Positions 49,122-60,548 of a DNA stretch of 64,000 nucleotides are shown piece by piece; position 1 is the first letter of the stretch; the number at the start of each line of letters is the position of its first letter. A program made the translations under genes and the position numbers. This DNA is from Rotaria sordida (Eukaryota; Rotifera; Eurotatoria; Philodinida; Philodinidae): NCBI GenBank assembly GCA_905250125.1, contig CAJNOL010000372.1:86658-150657 (forward strand), read 5' to 3'. Below the pieces are notes generated by a model that was not told where the DNA came from, did no database searches, and saw only the letters and a list, made by a program, of their open reading frames with translations.

Positions 49122-50620
49122 ATGGTTGCTCGAACAGCTCGTGAAATACTTCGATGGCTTGAAGGTCTTTATCTAACATATCCTGTTATTATACCAAAAT
49201 GGTAAATTATAGAAAAAAAAACCTTTCTTTTTTCTTTAGAAAAGCCACTCAATAGTTTATTAAGGAAACTAACAGAGAGAAATCATCCTATTGTCCTCTT
49301 CGATTTGTATACGCTGTGAGCGACTTTTAAAATAATAATATCTTTCAGTTCCTTTTCTAAATGCTATTTTGATAACGCGAAAATCAAAAATGATAATCCT
49401 TTATTCATCTATTCATAGATTGAGACAGAGATTATTAATATAAATACAAAAAGTAAGTTATAATTAATTAAAATAAAAAGAATATATAGACATATATCAA
49501 CCAAATACACTAAAAATGAGCACCAAAGAACATTAGTCAGTCTTATTTGTTACAGAATCTGCTAATTATCGAGGAACATTTACTTGAAAGCAGCTCTACT
49601 AAAACCAAACAATTCATTTTTTTTTGTTTACATAAGAAAAACTGTGTTTTTGTTATTTTTGTCTTAAGGGATCTATCAAATGGTTATACTTATGCAGAAA
49701 TTTTGCATGCCTATTTTCCTAAAGATATAAATATGTTTGCTTTCATTAATGGTCGTTCGTTGAATGCTCGATTACTTAATTGGACACTTATTAAACAATT
49801 CATAGCAAAGAAAAATCTTCCTATTTCAATTCAACTTATTGATGCAACTTTACATGGAAAAGATGGTGGAGCAGAAGGATTACTTGAACAAACTTATCAA
49901 TTATTAACAAATAAAAAGTAAAAAATAAAACTTTTAAAATTAATGGTGTTTTAGTTTGTTTAGGCCATTTATTGATTCACCATATGAACGTGATGAGAGT
50001 TTTTCGGATCATCCATATCAACAAAACTTGAGTTATTATGAACAAGCACATGCATCAAAATCAATTAAAAATAATTTAAAAATTTCAGAATTGTTTACTG
50101 ATCCATCTTATGCTTATCAAGCCAAAAGAGTTTGTTTTCTTTTTTTCAAATTGTTTTTCACAAATAATTTATTCTATGAATAGAGTCAAGCAATTCTTGA
50201 TCAAGCTCGAGCTGATCGTCAAGCTATGCGTACAGCAAATCCTAGACGATTTCGTGTAAAACCAACATTAGCTGAACGATGTTTACGACAACCTCTTCAA
50301 CCTGACTCCAATGCTCAAGATTGGTATTTGAAATCATTTGATTTACGTTCACGTTCAGTTACTTCAATAACTAATAAAAGTAGTAGTGTAAAACATCAAT
50401 CACGACATACATCGGCTAATGTACCAAAAAGAAGATCTCCATCACAACAACGTAGTGGTAAAAAAAGAAAAAAAAATTCTTTTCTATAAATTTTTCATTT
50501 TTATTTTATTTAGATCAAGAACAAATTGAAGCAAATGAAGATAATGCATTATATAAAGAAATTATTTTGAGACAACATGCTGTACCATTAGGAGATCTAT
50601 TACAACCAATTGAATCTTAA
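49122..50620 (+). CDS. SPATA4: SPATA4-like calponin-homology (CLAMP-type) protein, five exons
   Basis: Exons 49122-49201, 49669-49917, 49964-50129, 50184-50457 and 50514-50620 join in frame to 291 residues (human SPATA4 is 305). The CH-like domain opens with MVARTAREILRWLEGL and continues WDLSNGYTYAEILHAYFP, INGRSLNARLLNWTLIKQFI, then LIDATLHGKDGGAEGLLEQT. Human SPATA4 has RWLQGLDL, DFSNGFLIAEIF, HGTIHCKAG at the same places. The conserved IKNNLKISELFTDP and RRFRVKPTLAERCL follow. The basic, Ser/Arg-rich tail is probably disordered. In vertebrates it is testis-enriched and related to the microtubule-associated CLAMP/SPEF1 group, so a ciliary or flagellar role is likely here. The first intron is about 470 bp; the others are 46-56 bp. 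It is the intact member of a duplicated pair. Confidence 0.88.
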
Positions 50621-51069
50621 GATATTTCTCTTGTGTTCTTTCTTGTATTTATATTTATTTTTCCTACTAAAAAAACTCAATGGTTAAAAGATCGAAAACA
50701 ATTGAAATGTTACGATCTTTTATAACATTTCTATAACCGTTCATAGTAACAGAATTAACACGTTTTTTTTTCATATTAGAAAAAGAATATTTTTTATTTC
50801 ATTCAAATTCAAACAAGAAAAAGAATTGTACAACCAGTAACTTAACAACTTATACTGTCTGTCTTTGAATCCATATGAAGAGAAATAATATTTGAACATT
50901 TGAGAAAAAAAAAACTACAAAGTTATAATGATTCGTTTGCTCATAAAATAAAGCACGAGAGACTAAATTAACTAAAGCGTTCGTAGCCAATTGATGAGTC
51001 ATCAACAGAGTTTATGTGTATTTGTTCTAATTCAATTAATTTATGTTATCATTCATATGTTGAGTAAAA

Positions 51070-51410
51070 GTATATGGAAGTTGCTGTTCCTCATCTTGTT
51101 CTACTTGATGATAGTACACTTGACATGCCATAATTGATAAAATTAAACTAGAATCTACAGAACGATGTTGGAATGGAACATCAGTTGCTGTCGATGAATA
51201 TTCAATTCCACATATATCTACTCTATCAACAAAAGTACCACAAGATGCTACACATTTATTTATTTTAATTGATACAATTTGATTTATTTGATTTTATTGA
51301 AAAATTATATTGAAATATTTCTAGGTGGAAATAATGCTCTTTCTTATACGCAGTATTTACAGGAATTAGTTGAAAATTTTGTTGAAATATTGATTTTATT
51401 AGACTATGAT
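51070..51410 (+). pseudogene. SGNH hydrolase pseudogene (block B)
   Basis: It matches the first one and a half exons of the gene at 41065-41893. The start region is ATGGAAGTTGCTGTTCCTCA, with GGT to GAT altering the GDS motif (LLDDSTL). A deletion follows after the second conserved strand, and the second exon start GTGGAAATAATGCTC still resembles GGND. The gene is cut at about 51402 by the deletion described for block B. It is not functional. Confidence 0.85.
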
Positions 51411-51764
51411 AAGATGAGAAAAGTGAAGAATGATTTATGTCGATCCGGTTCAATCTGACCGTGTAGATCAGTATTGGTGTTGCTAAGGAAAAAATTTCTA
51501 CTAATTATAACTGTGTCATGGACAAAAATATGAGATAGTTCAATCCACAAACTAATTTCCATTGAAAAAGGGTTTCTATCTTTTTTTTCTTGTACAATGA
51601 CATAGTACTTTATCGTGATTATTATTTCAATTACCGTCAATATCATCACCATTCTACTAATCAAATGTTGTTGAATAACAAAATTGCACATTTGTGCTTT
51701 TTATTAATAATGTAAAAGACTAACAACTTTTTGAATACAAAAACAAAAAAAATAAACAACACTA

Positions 51765-52457
51765 TCAGTAAATATTATCTTTAAATGGATCTTCTTCGTT
51801 TTTCGGATACGATGCATATTTTTTCTTATACCATAAATCAATAACTTTTGTTGATCGTTTAGGAAATGCATCGAGATCATTAAAAAAAGAACTTGTTTCA
51901 GGTGTAAAACGAACAGCATCTAATTGTATATGAACATTTTTTGGTAATTCAGATGATTGTTGTAAATCTTCAAGTACATTTGTATCTTTAACAGATGTTG
52001 AAAAATATTGATAAACATCTTCTAATGTTTTTATATCATTTAAAGTCATATTTGATATTGTATGAGAACATTCTTTCATACAACGTGTTAATAAATTATA
52101 TTTATTTAAAGGATTACTTAGATATATTGATTTCCAATTACCTTCCGAACGAGTTTCTTGTTTAAAATTATCAATAGTTTCATTAGCTATTCGATAAATA
52201 CTTTGTTCAATATTCGATGGTGGTGTATATGGACGACAAGTAACTAAACGTGTAACATATTTTTTGGTTTTATAAGAAGCTAGTTCAGAGACTGTTGGAA
52301 CAGCAGATTGTGGTATAGAGTCTGGTTGTTCGATAATTTCTTCATCGAAATCATCTTTAATTTTTTTCGTTGAACTACTTCGACCGAATAATGTTCGTCG
52401 AACAAATGTATTGACAAGATATGAGCGATTTATTGATAATAAACTATATCGTAACAT
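51765..52457 (-). CDS. MRPL50: Mitochondrial large-subunit ribosomal protein mL50
   Basis: Single-exon gene of 230 codons. It has a basic, hydroxylated amino end (LRYSLLSINRSYLVNTFVRR) typical of a mitochondrial targeting peptide. The mL50 core follows: CRPYTPPSNIEQSIYRIANE, NPLNKYNLLTRCMKECSHTI, ISNMTLNDIKTLEDVYQYFS and LPKNVHIQLDAVRF. Human MRPL50 shows the parallel series YTPPEDL, LKFNLLAHLADD, VRDVLDFYN, LPPNLKI. It is a structural protein of the mitochondrial ribosome. The carboxy extension of about 40 residues (KRSTKVIDLWYKKKY) is longer than in vertebrates. A broken partial copy is at 43077-43415. Confidence 0.85.
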   Translation of the reverse strand: MLRYSLLSINRSYLVNTFVRRTLFGRSSSTKKIKDDFDEEIIEQPDSIPQSAVPTVSELASYKTKKYVTRLVTCRPYTPPSNIEQSIYRIANETIDNFKQETRSEGNWKSIYLSNPLNKYNLLTRCMKECSHTISNMTLNDIKTLEDVYQYFSTSVKDTNVLEDLQQSSELPKNVHIQLDAVRFTPETSSFFNDLDAFPKRSTKVIDLWYKKKYASYPKNEEDPFKDNIY

Positions 52458-53983
52458 AATATATTATCTAAATTTATAAATAAAAAAAATTGAGTTAAAT
52501 ATTTTATGTTATATTTGATTAATTTAAATATGCAATCTCCCTTCGAAGAACAGACTAATGGAAGGATTCGTTCTTTTATTCTTGAGAACGACATAGTAAA
52601 AGGTAACCTTAAAACAAAAACAAAGAAAAATTTTTTTAAATTAATTTAAACAAAATTAGAAGAAGAAAATACATATATATGTCGAATAGAAAAGTTGAGA
52701 CAATCTACATCCACTTTCAGCTATGTACAAGAAATAGCCATTGAACAGAGCTGCGTACCTCCTCTAGCAACCTAGATAAAACATTTATGAGAGGTCGCTG
52801 TTTGTTGATATTATATGTGAATCTGTTTGTCACGAATGAGTTACACTTTCCATCGAAACTCAAGAAAAAGAAACAGAGACTTCTTCATCAGACTTAAACG
52901 TGATATCACGTTTTTAAGGCAAAAAAAACACAGAAGAAATTATATTTCGAACATAATCAGCAACTAAACATGAAAAATAGTATGGCATGCAACATATTTT
53001 TTTTAAAATCATGATCCGCGCCTAAATGACGATGAACTACCGAAAAGCATTTCAATCCTATTGACATTTGGCATCTGTATACATATATAATAATATACTT
53101 TAACAGAAAACATTTTATATTTCATCTTTTGTATTTTCAAAAAATGAAAATAGTTTTGACATAAACTGAGCTGGATGAAAGTTTTTTGAAATTCATCATT
53201 CTCGAAATCAAGCTCAGAAATTTATTCGTGTTACAAATAATTTTTCTTTTCATTACCGATGTATAAAGCAATAAACAAGAATCGAAAAACTAAGAAAAAC
53301 TAAATTACTTCAATCGTAAAACATCCCACAAAAAAGTTCTGAAAAAATTTAAAAATAAGAGTAGCTGATAATGAAAATATTTGGCACAACGATGACAGGG
53401 CATTTATAACCATTCAATGTTCGCATGCATCATGAAACAACAGAGACAGGTATTAAAATATGAAAGTGTATCTTAAACATTGAACAGAAAAAAAGAGGCA
53501 ATACAGACATCTTCAATCATATTAACGGTGGTCATTGAGTTGAAGAGGACTTGCAGTGTAGGTATGAGCTTATATGTGACAAAGGACTATCTTTTCACTC
53601 ATCTCATATATCACATCCCAAATTGATACTCACACTACGTCAATTTATGATGATATCAAATGTCGACAATAAATATTTGAATATAATGCAACAATTGCTA
53701 TATCTTTAGATGAAACAACGAATGATAAGGAGTTTTTGGGTAAGAGACTTCCTAATGAATCTTTTTGAATCATATTACATTTACTGACATCAAAACTCGA
53801 GCAATGCGATTATCAAGCGACCATATCTGTAGTTTAGAAACTTTTTTTGTAAAATAAAAAAAGTAGATTTTTAAAAATTTTAATGGCTTAATCGATTGCT
53901 GTAAAAGTAACACTGGTTATATGGATGAAGTTGCATGTGTCTCTTTGTCCGTCTGATTGATGTACGGCAAAATTGTTCGCGTT
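52458..53983. other. Intergenic, no gene seen
   Basis: AT-rich spacer. A short plus-strand reading, ISLDETTNDKEF near 53685-53730, recalls hAT transposase fragments but is too short and interrupted to call. Confidence 0.4.
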
Positions 53984-54955
53984 TTACTTTGATTTCAATT
54001 TTATCCGAATTAGGTTCTTTTGATTTTGAAACATTACCCAAAGAAAATTCCAGGATACGTCTAAGTTGCTATCTGTATTAAAAACCTTTACTAATTCTTT
54101 AGTAGCTGACAGAGTGCATTCAATACGGTTGGAATTGAACTCATTAGAATTTAGAATAAAGAATAAGATAGGTAATAAAGTGAAACCACACAATGCTGGT
54201 ATGGGTTGCATGATGTAACAAAGTATGCTAAATGTGATGATAGTCTCGAGAACTCCTTCAACAAGATAGCCCAAATATGCTCACACTTCTTCAAATTTCG
54301 ATGTATGGTTAGCGACCAAGTGAATGATTTGACCTGTGTCCATTTCTTTCAATGATGCCGACTTTAGAGACAATGCACATACATAAATGATCATAGTAAG
54401 TGCATTCGAAATTCATACAGCAACGCGAGCCACACAAAAGATATTTTCTCGATGCATGAGTACTTGTATAATTATTGAAACAAACAGTGAGATAACATAT
54501 ACATAGCTAAAAGTATTCGATTCTGTTTCATTTATCATATTCAAAAGAATTTGACGAAAAAATAATGGTTGAGCAATACATGTTATCAAATAGAGAATCA
54601 AGAATAGACTAGCAAATATGTAATCTTTCAAAAACTCTTTCCAAACAATATTCCATGTTATTGTTGATGACCAGTCATAAGAAGATAATCTATCTAATAA
54701 CACCAAAGCTTTACCAACATGAGGTATATCATCAAAGTCATCTACTGTCAATTGTGGTTTATATCCTACATATAACATCGGTTTTATCCACCACCAACAG
54801 AGTACATGTAAAAATCGAGTCCAAGACGATTCTGCCCATTCAAGACGAGATGAACGATGTTGATGATTGTCATTAGTAGCATATGAAGTTTTTTTTATCA
54901 TCAAGTAGTGTTTTTCTTTCTTCATGTTCCTGCGCGGTGATTACCTTGGTCATTG
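53984..54955 (-). pseudogene. ABCC (MRP-type) transporter fragment
   Basis: The first frame (54413-54925) reads RLEWAESSWTRFLHVLCWWW, IKPMLYVGYKPQLTVDDFDD, then a membrane segment YIFASLFLILYLITCIAQPL. This is the amino start and first membrane helix of an ABC subfamily C exporter (compare [20 protein letters not shown] in MRP4). It stops at TGA 54413-54415 inside what should be helix 3. Out-of-frame and stop-interrupted remnants follow: MDTGQIIHLVANHTSKFEEV, another TGA, then VEGVLETIITFSILCYIMQP. No nucleotide-binding domain is present anywhere in the window. It is a truncated pseudogene; a few introns are also missing or mutated. Confidence 0.75.
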
Positions 54956-57900
54956 AAATGAATATAATCGTTGATTATGACATTTATGTTGCGAGTATTC
55001 ATCCAGAACAAATAAAAGTGGTTGTAGCTGCATGCATGCTTGTTTTTATTATCGTGTAAATTGAATTATAAATATCTAGAAGAAAAAACCATGCATTCAT
55101 GATTCAATTATGCAAAAACGATAGATCAAGCAATAAATCGAAAAGCAGAAAAATTTATGAGAATAGAATAAAACCTTTTTCAAACAAAAGTTTCAAGACA
55201 GATGAATAAGTTAATTCAACACAAAGAAAAGACGAAAGACACTATTAGCAAACTGCAAATCACTACAAATGAGTATATAAATTAAAATTTCTTTTCAAAA
55301 TTAAAATTGTTAGATTTGAACGGTTTCATGAAGTTATATCGAAATTAATTCTCATAGAAAAGTCGAACTAAGAAAAAAAAGATTTTCATTATAATATACG
55401 TTTATATTCTATGATTATGCAGTTAAAGCCTCATATAGAAGAAGCTAGTTAAAAGTTTTTTTTATTAAGTACTAAAGTTTTCTTGAAATAACTGGTTAAT
55501 TAGTATCAAGTGAACCTTTTAATAGGCTTGTTTTTCCTATAAAGCTTTACTTTTTCATTATAAAAAACAAAAAGTTTAAAGTGACTTTAATAGTAACAAG
55601 ATACTCATTAATATTACAAATTCAAATTGTTCTTCGAGAAAAATGAAAAAACTGAATAAATACTATTTATTTTTAGTTTTTTTGCTGTTGAGAAGTAAAT
55701 GTCTTGTAAAACTGATCGACATCCATTTTACTTTTATATGATACTACCATAAAAATTTGAACTATTATAGATATTCTTTGATTTTTCATACAGGTGAAAG
55801 CTTTTGTTCTTTCAATTATAAATTTCTCGAGTAATTTTCATAGACTCTCATTTTTGATAAGATATACACTGGTGTTCAGGATGCGATATGGAATAACGAG
55901 ACGTTTTCTTTAAGATGATTTTCATATTACAAACGCTTGGTTTTGGCAAGCTATTATCATCACTTTTCATTATTATTAAGAATCCATGAAATACACCAAT
56001 ATAATCTATAGAACAAATTACATGAAAATGTTAAATTAATAAACATGTCAGTTTTATGCAGAAATATATTCAGTTCAATTTTGAACAAGTATGCACTCTT
56101 TTAGATGAATAGATTCATATAGATCTTATAAAGATCTTTATAGTTTCAAGAGATCTCATTCATTTTTTCAATAGAATGGATATCGTTTATTCTAGAAGCA
56201 AATAATCAATTTTCATAACATCAAATGATTATTATCGAAAAGTGTATAATGTTTCGGTGATGTGTTCAAGCATTGATTTGATATTACGTTCAAGTAACTC
56301 TAACAAAGTAGAATAACTTGTTCTATCAGACTTTCTTTTTATTAATATTTTAAAAATTTGATATGCAAACACACCAAACAGACAAAAATTTTGCTGCTGT
56401 ATTTCACAAGTGGGGAAACATCGTATGTTTTGATTTCATCTAGAGTGCACTAATGGATTAGTGACATGGGGAGAAGATCTTTTTGAACATCTTTCATTCT
56501 GCAGAAGTATATGGATGTAGATCTTCTCTTCGCACGTACACACATCCTTTCAAAATACTGAAAATCTCAATTTTTAGCGACTAAAAAATATCACAAAATG
56601 GATTTATTATATTTGTTTCAGCTCGCATATTTTTAACGGTTAAACCAAATGATCTAATGTTTAGCATTTTATTACGGTCTGACAGAATGTTTCATGTTAT
56701 ATAACTGAATTCAGATTTAAAAGTGTTTCTCTGATGAATATCTGGCAAATCTTCTCATAAGAATATTGGTGAAAATATTACTTAACAAAAATGACTTAAT
56801 ATTTTAATCATATGAAAAACGCTGGGGATTCTCTACTATTAGGATTAGAGAACAAGTGATGCTTCATTGGCTACACTATGTCACCATATCGAACAATCTG
56901 GCTTTCTGGAGTAATAACGGACGCAAGATTGCACTAGACTTTTGTTTGATCTGGTGACCAGTCAGACTATATTTGAGATCTGCTTTTTTCTCTAATTTAA
57001 GTTAAGTTTAGTATGCTCAGATGTGCTTCGTCACGAAGAATCCGATTATGCGCTTGGATTTTATTTTTCCTCTTGTTTGAATGTACAAAACTATCAAAAA
57101 CAATGGGAGAAATTTGTGGAAAAAAAACAACCGTTTTTTGAAGATTTTTTAGTTTTACTGCTTCAAATATTTTGAGTATATTTTTGTCAAAATAGAAGCT
57201 TTTCGTTTCTTTTATCAAAATGTTTAGAATTAAAAGTTCTTCAAACACTGAAAATTTCAGCGAAACAATGGAGATTATTTTGGTTCAATGTGTTTGAAAT
57301 CCAATAAAAATGTCCTATTCATTTTTCTAATTCCAACAAAAGTCTATTCCATATATTCTATGGTACCAAGTAATTATACTTACAAATATTATTCTAAATA
57401 AAATTTATTTCTTCCTACACCGGACCAAACAAATCAAAATTGTTGGATTTGTACCTAATTAATTGATCTTTTGTGGATAGAGCCTATCGGGTTCAAGCAT
57501 TTCTCACCTGAACCCGAACCTGATCGCATTCGGATAGGACTCGATGGGCTCTAATGTATCAACCGTTTCTGAAAGTATTTTCTATTAGATTTTGTTAGTA
57601 TACAATCCATTGTCAAGATTTTTACAAATGGTTTCCTAACATTTATTTACTTTCAGTTTTACAAAACATCATGAACAGTCTTAAACACTGATTTCGTGAG
57701 TGTGGATTTTCTCTTCGCTCACACGTACAAATCATTCAAAGTCATATCTACATCCTTTGAATACTTCTTTTTAGTTCTGATAAAAAGTATCGTAGAGATT
57801 TTCAAAACTCAAATGTTATAGTCAGATCGAGACAAGATAGTCGGTGCGATTAACTACCCCGACTGACTATGTTAAATATTGTTCCATAGAAGAAGTCGTC

Positions 57901-59813
57901 TTTTTCTATCATTTTTGGATAAAAATATTAACATTGTTCAACTTTTTTTTTATTTCAAGATATTGTATTTCTAATAACTAATGCATAAATTAATTCTGTA
58001 ATATAATATTGCATTGTTTTTAGCAGAAAAAAATCAACACAAGAAAAAAAACAACATAAATTCATCGTGCACACTTCATTGTGTTGAAATTTCAAATATG
58101 TCGTATTGCATTGGATTATTCCTTTTACTTACATTGATCAGTATGCTCTTTGCCGAAAGCCACATCGTCAAAATGCAGATCGCTGAAATTCAATAAAGTA
58201 CCATTTTGACGATATCACTGTCGGCGATTTTTATGTCAATGATAAAATCTAACAGTTAATAACTAACTTAAGTAAGTGATATAATTAGTTATTAACTTGA
58301 CTTAGAAGTCAAGTTTAGTCACTAACTTGATTTTAGTGCTAATTCTAAGCTAGTAGATGATCGAAAATAATTCTGTGATCTTTATTTCGATGATCTTTCT
58401 TTTCGATAATGTTCTTTTCAGCGATAAGCATTACAATTCTTCTATTCAAGTAAGACCATTTTCATAAGATTTCTGAGAAAATATGTATGACTTTTTCTTT
58501 ATATACTTACAGGACGAATAAATCATCGATTGTGCATTGACGTCACTATCTTTTTATGACTTGTATAATATAACATATTTATTCGGAGATTTTGTTCTAT
58601 AAATAGACGCTCTGGCAATATATAAAGGATGTTTATAACTACATTGTCTCATAATTCTTGTTCAATTCGAAAATATACCGAATATTGTTTATGAATCAAC
58701 CGATACAATTTTTCCATCATTTCACTTATGGCTAAATCTATAGAAGAAATCGCTATTATGAACACAACCGATGAAAAATCAGACGAAACAATTCCACTAC
58801 TCGTATCAAAATGAAATTGACATATGCATAACAAAACAAAAGCTTTTGTTTATGTACAAATCATTATGATGTATCGTACATGCAATCTATTATTATGAAA
58901 CAAATACATGGTTTAGATTAATTTCTTTATTTTTCCATCAAATTATGGAACTATCAAATGGCAAGACATATCGATTCTAACTATCGATCATGACTGTGTT
59001 TTACCATTTTTCTAAACAATAATCATATAGAATTAATATGAATATAACTAAGAAAGACAATTATTGTTTTATTCGATATAATCTTATTTGTGTAAAATTT
59101 TGAAAATGTAATATTTGTTTTATATAAAAAAAATAAATATGAAACTTTTTAATCGAGTATATTTGAATATAAATAAATCAATTAGTAAAATAAAAGAATA
59201 AAACTTGTTCGTTTCCGATGAATTTGTTATAGATGGAATCGGTCTAGGTTTTCAACAATCGATACTGATAACAGATTAGCTTTTATTATAGAATTTTGTT
59301 TTAGAATGAACTCATGCAAATTTCCAACATATGTCATGAAGTTGGAATATATGGAGAATTCTATGATATTATTCAATATGCGATTTGCTTTAAAAAAAGC
59401 AGTCAAGACATTCCAATTACATGACGCAAGTTTGTAACTTGTGGTAGTTCACTATGAAACAAAACTTCATTATAAGAATCGATCTATTACCGATAGATCA
59501 GCTCATATAAAATCTGTGTCAATATCTGTTCTATTTATGGCTTTTTTGGGAGTAGCAAAAGAATCTACATCGCGTTTCATGTCTTAACCTCACAGAGATT
59601 GCGCAAACAGCTTTTTTTAAAAGTACTGTGTGATGTTGATGACTCAGTCCGTCACGTATCTTCCTTTCGTTGTAGTGTTTGAAAAAAGTTATTTTTAATG
59701 TGTTCTGATTTCTGTTTGCCTCTGTGTATGACACACGTCCAGGTCGAAATCTCACAATAAATCATTTTTATTACTAAAAAGATAATATAATCATCAAACT
59801 AGTGCATCATGCA
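54956..59813. other. Long gene-poor region
   Basis: Almost 5 kb without a supported gene. At 58098-58196 (plus) a 32-codon frame (MSYCIGLFLLLTLISMLFAE...) has the shape of a signal peptide but no mature protein. At 58245-58330, repeated AGTTATTAAC/GTTAATAACT motifs can form hairpins. A fragment of repeat family A ends near 59620 (GATTGCGCAAACAGC then T run). Confidence 0.45.
59565..59620 (+). repeat. Family A repeat, terminal fragment
   Basis: ACATCGCGTTTCATGTCTTAACC...GAGATTGCGCAAACAGC with a following T run matches the last 60 bp of the family A copies at 7455-7515 and 11915-11975. Confidence 0.5.
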
Positions 59814-59817
59814 TTAA

Positions 59818-60544
59818 GGGGACCCCCCTCCCCTCTCCTGATCCAAAATTTTCAAATTTTTCATTTTTTATTTTTTCTGCTCTACATGTCCTTTCAAGTG
59901 TTCTCTATCTATCGGTGACGTTTTCAGAACTCAAATATAGCTCCAAAGTAAAAATAAGATCGAAAAGATAAATCGATTGGCGTACGGGTATAGCACGATT
60001 TTTTTTCTTTCGCGGTTTTCTAGAAAAACCCGTTTTTTCAGCAAAAATCTACAGAATCGCCCCCGTTTCTCAAGCTCGGTAAATCCGATAGGGCTGAAAT
60101 TTGTTTTACAGATAGTAGAGACACCTTAGGGAGGCTACTTTTTTTTTATTTTGAAAAACATTGTACCGCTGAGTTTTGGCAGGTCTTACAAGAGAAGCAC
60201 TGTTCAAAAAAACATGCGTTTCTTAGGACGCATTTCGTATTTTGACTTTTTTATTTGAACGGCACGAGATAGAAAGAAATCAAAAAAAGTAGCTCCCCTA
60301 AAGTGTATCTACTATCTGTAAGAAAAAATTTCAGTCCAATCGGATACACTGTGCCTGAGAAACGGGGCGATTTGGGGGTCGATTTTTAGTCATTGTGACC
60401 CCAATATCTCCTAGAAAGAAGCATTTGTGAATTTTGAATCTATGGCAACTTTTACTCTACACATCGAGATCTATTAGATGTGAAAGTTTCGAATTTTTCT
60501 GACTAGCCATTCTCGAGAAACCCTGGAAAGGAGGGGAGGTCCCC
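59818..60544. mobile_element. TTAA-flanked fold-back element (piggyBac-like MITE, 727 bp)
   Basis: TTAA occurs on both sides (59814-59817 and 60545-60548). The terminal inverted repeats are GGGGACC(CCC)TCCCCTC and GAGGGGAGGTCCCC. The whole element is an imperfect palindrome: CAGAATCGCCCCCGTTTCTC at about 60052-60071 pairs with GAGAAACGGGGCGATTTGGG at about 60357-60376, and ACAGATAGTAGAGACACCTT pairs with AAAGTGTATCTACTATCTGT. TTAA targets and G-rich ends are typical of the piggyBac superfamily. It has no transposase. A second copy's end is at window positions 1-60. Confidence 0.8.
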
Positions 60545-60548
60545 TTAA

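Larger units (their letters stand above)
49010..52150. repeat. Duplicated block B (SPATA4 / SGNH hydrolase / mL50)
   Basis: Same-orientation counterpart of 39350-43415. Relative to block A it lacks about 1.4 kb covering the last two thirds of the SGNH gene. The junction is at about 51400-51403, where ATTTTATTA of the SGNH exon is followed directly by GACTATGATAAGATGAG. Confidence 0.85.

Noticed and set aside
53640..53760. ISLDETTND, similar to hAT transposases
   Set aside because: Too short, flanked by stops on both sides, and without any other hAT transposase block nearby.
58098..58196. 32-codon frame resembling a signal peptide followed by a short tail
   Set aside because: No mature peptide or downstream exon with matching splice sites; hydrophobic frames of this size are expected by chance.
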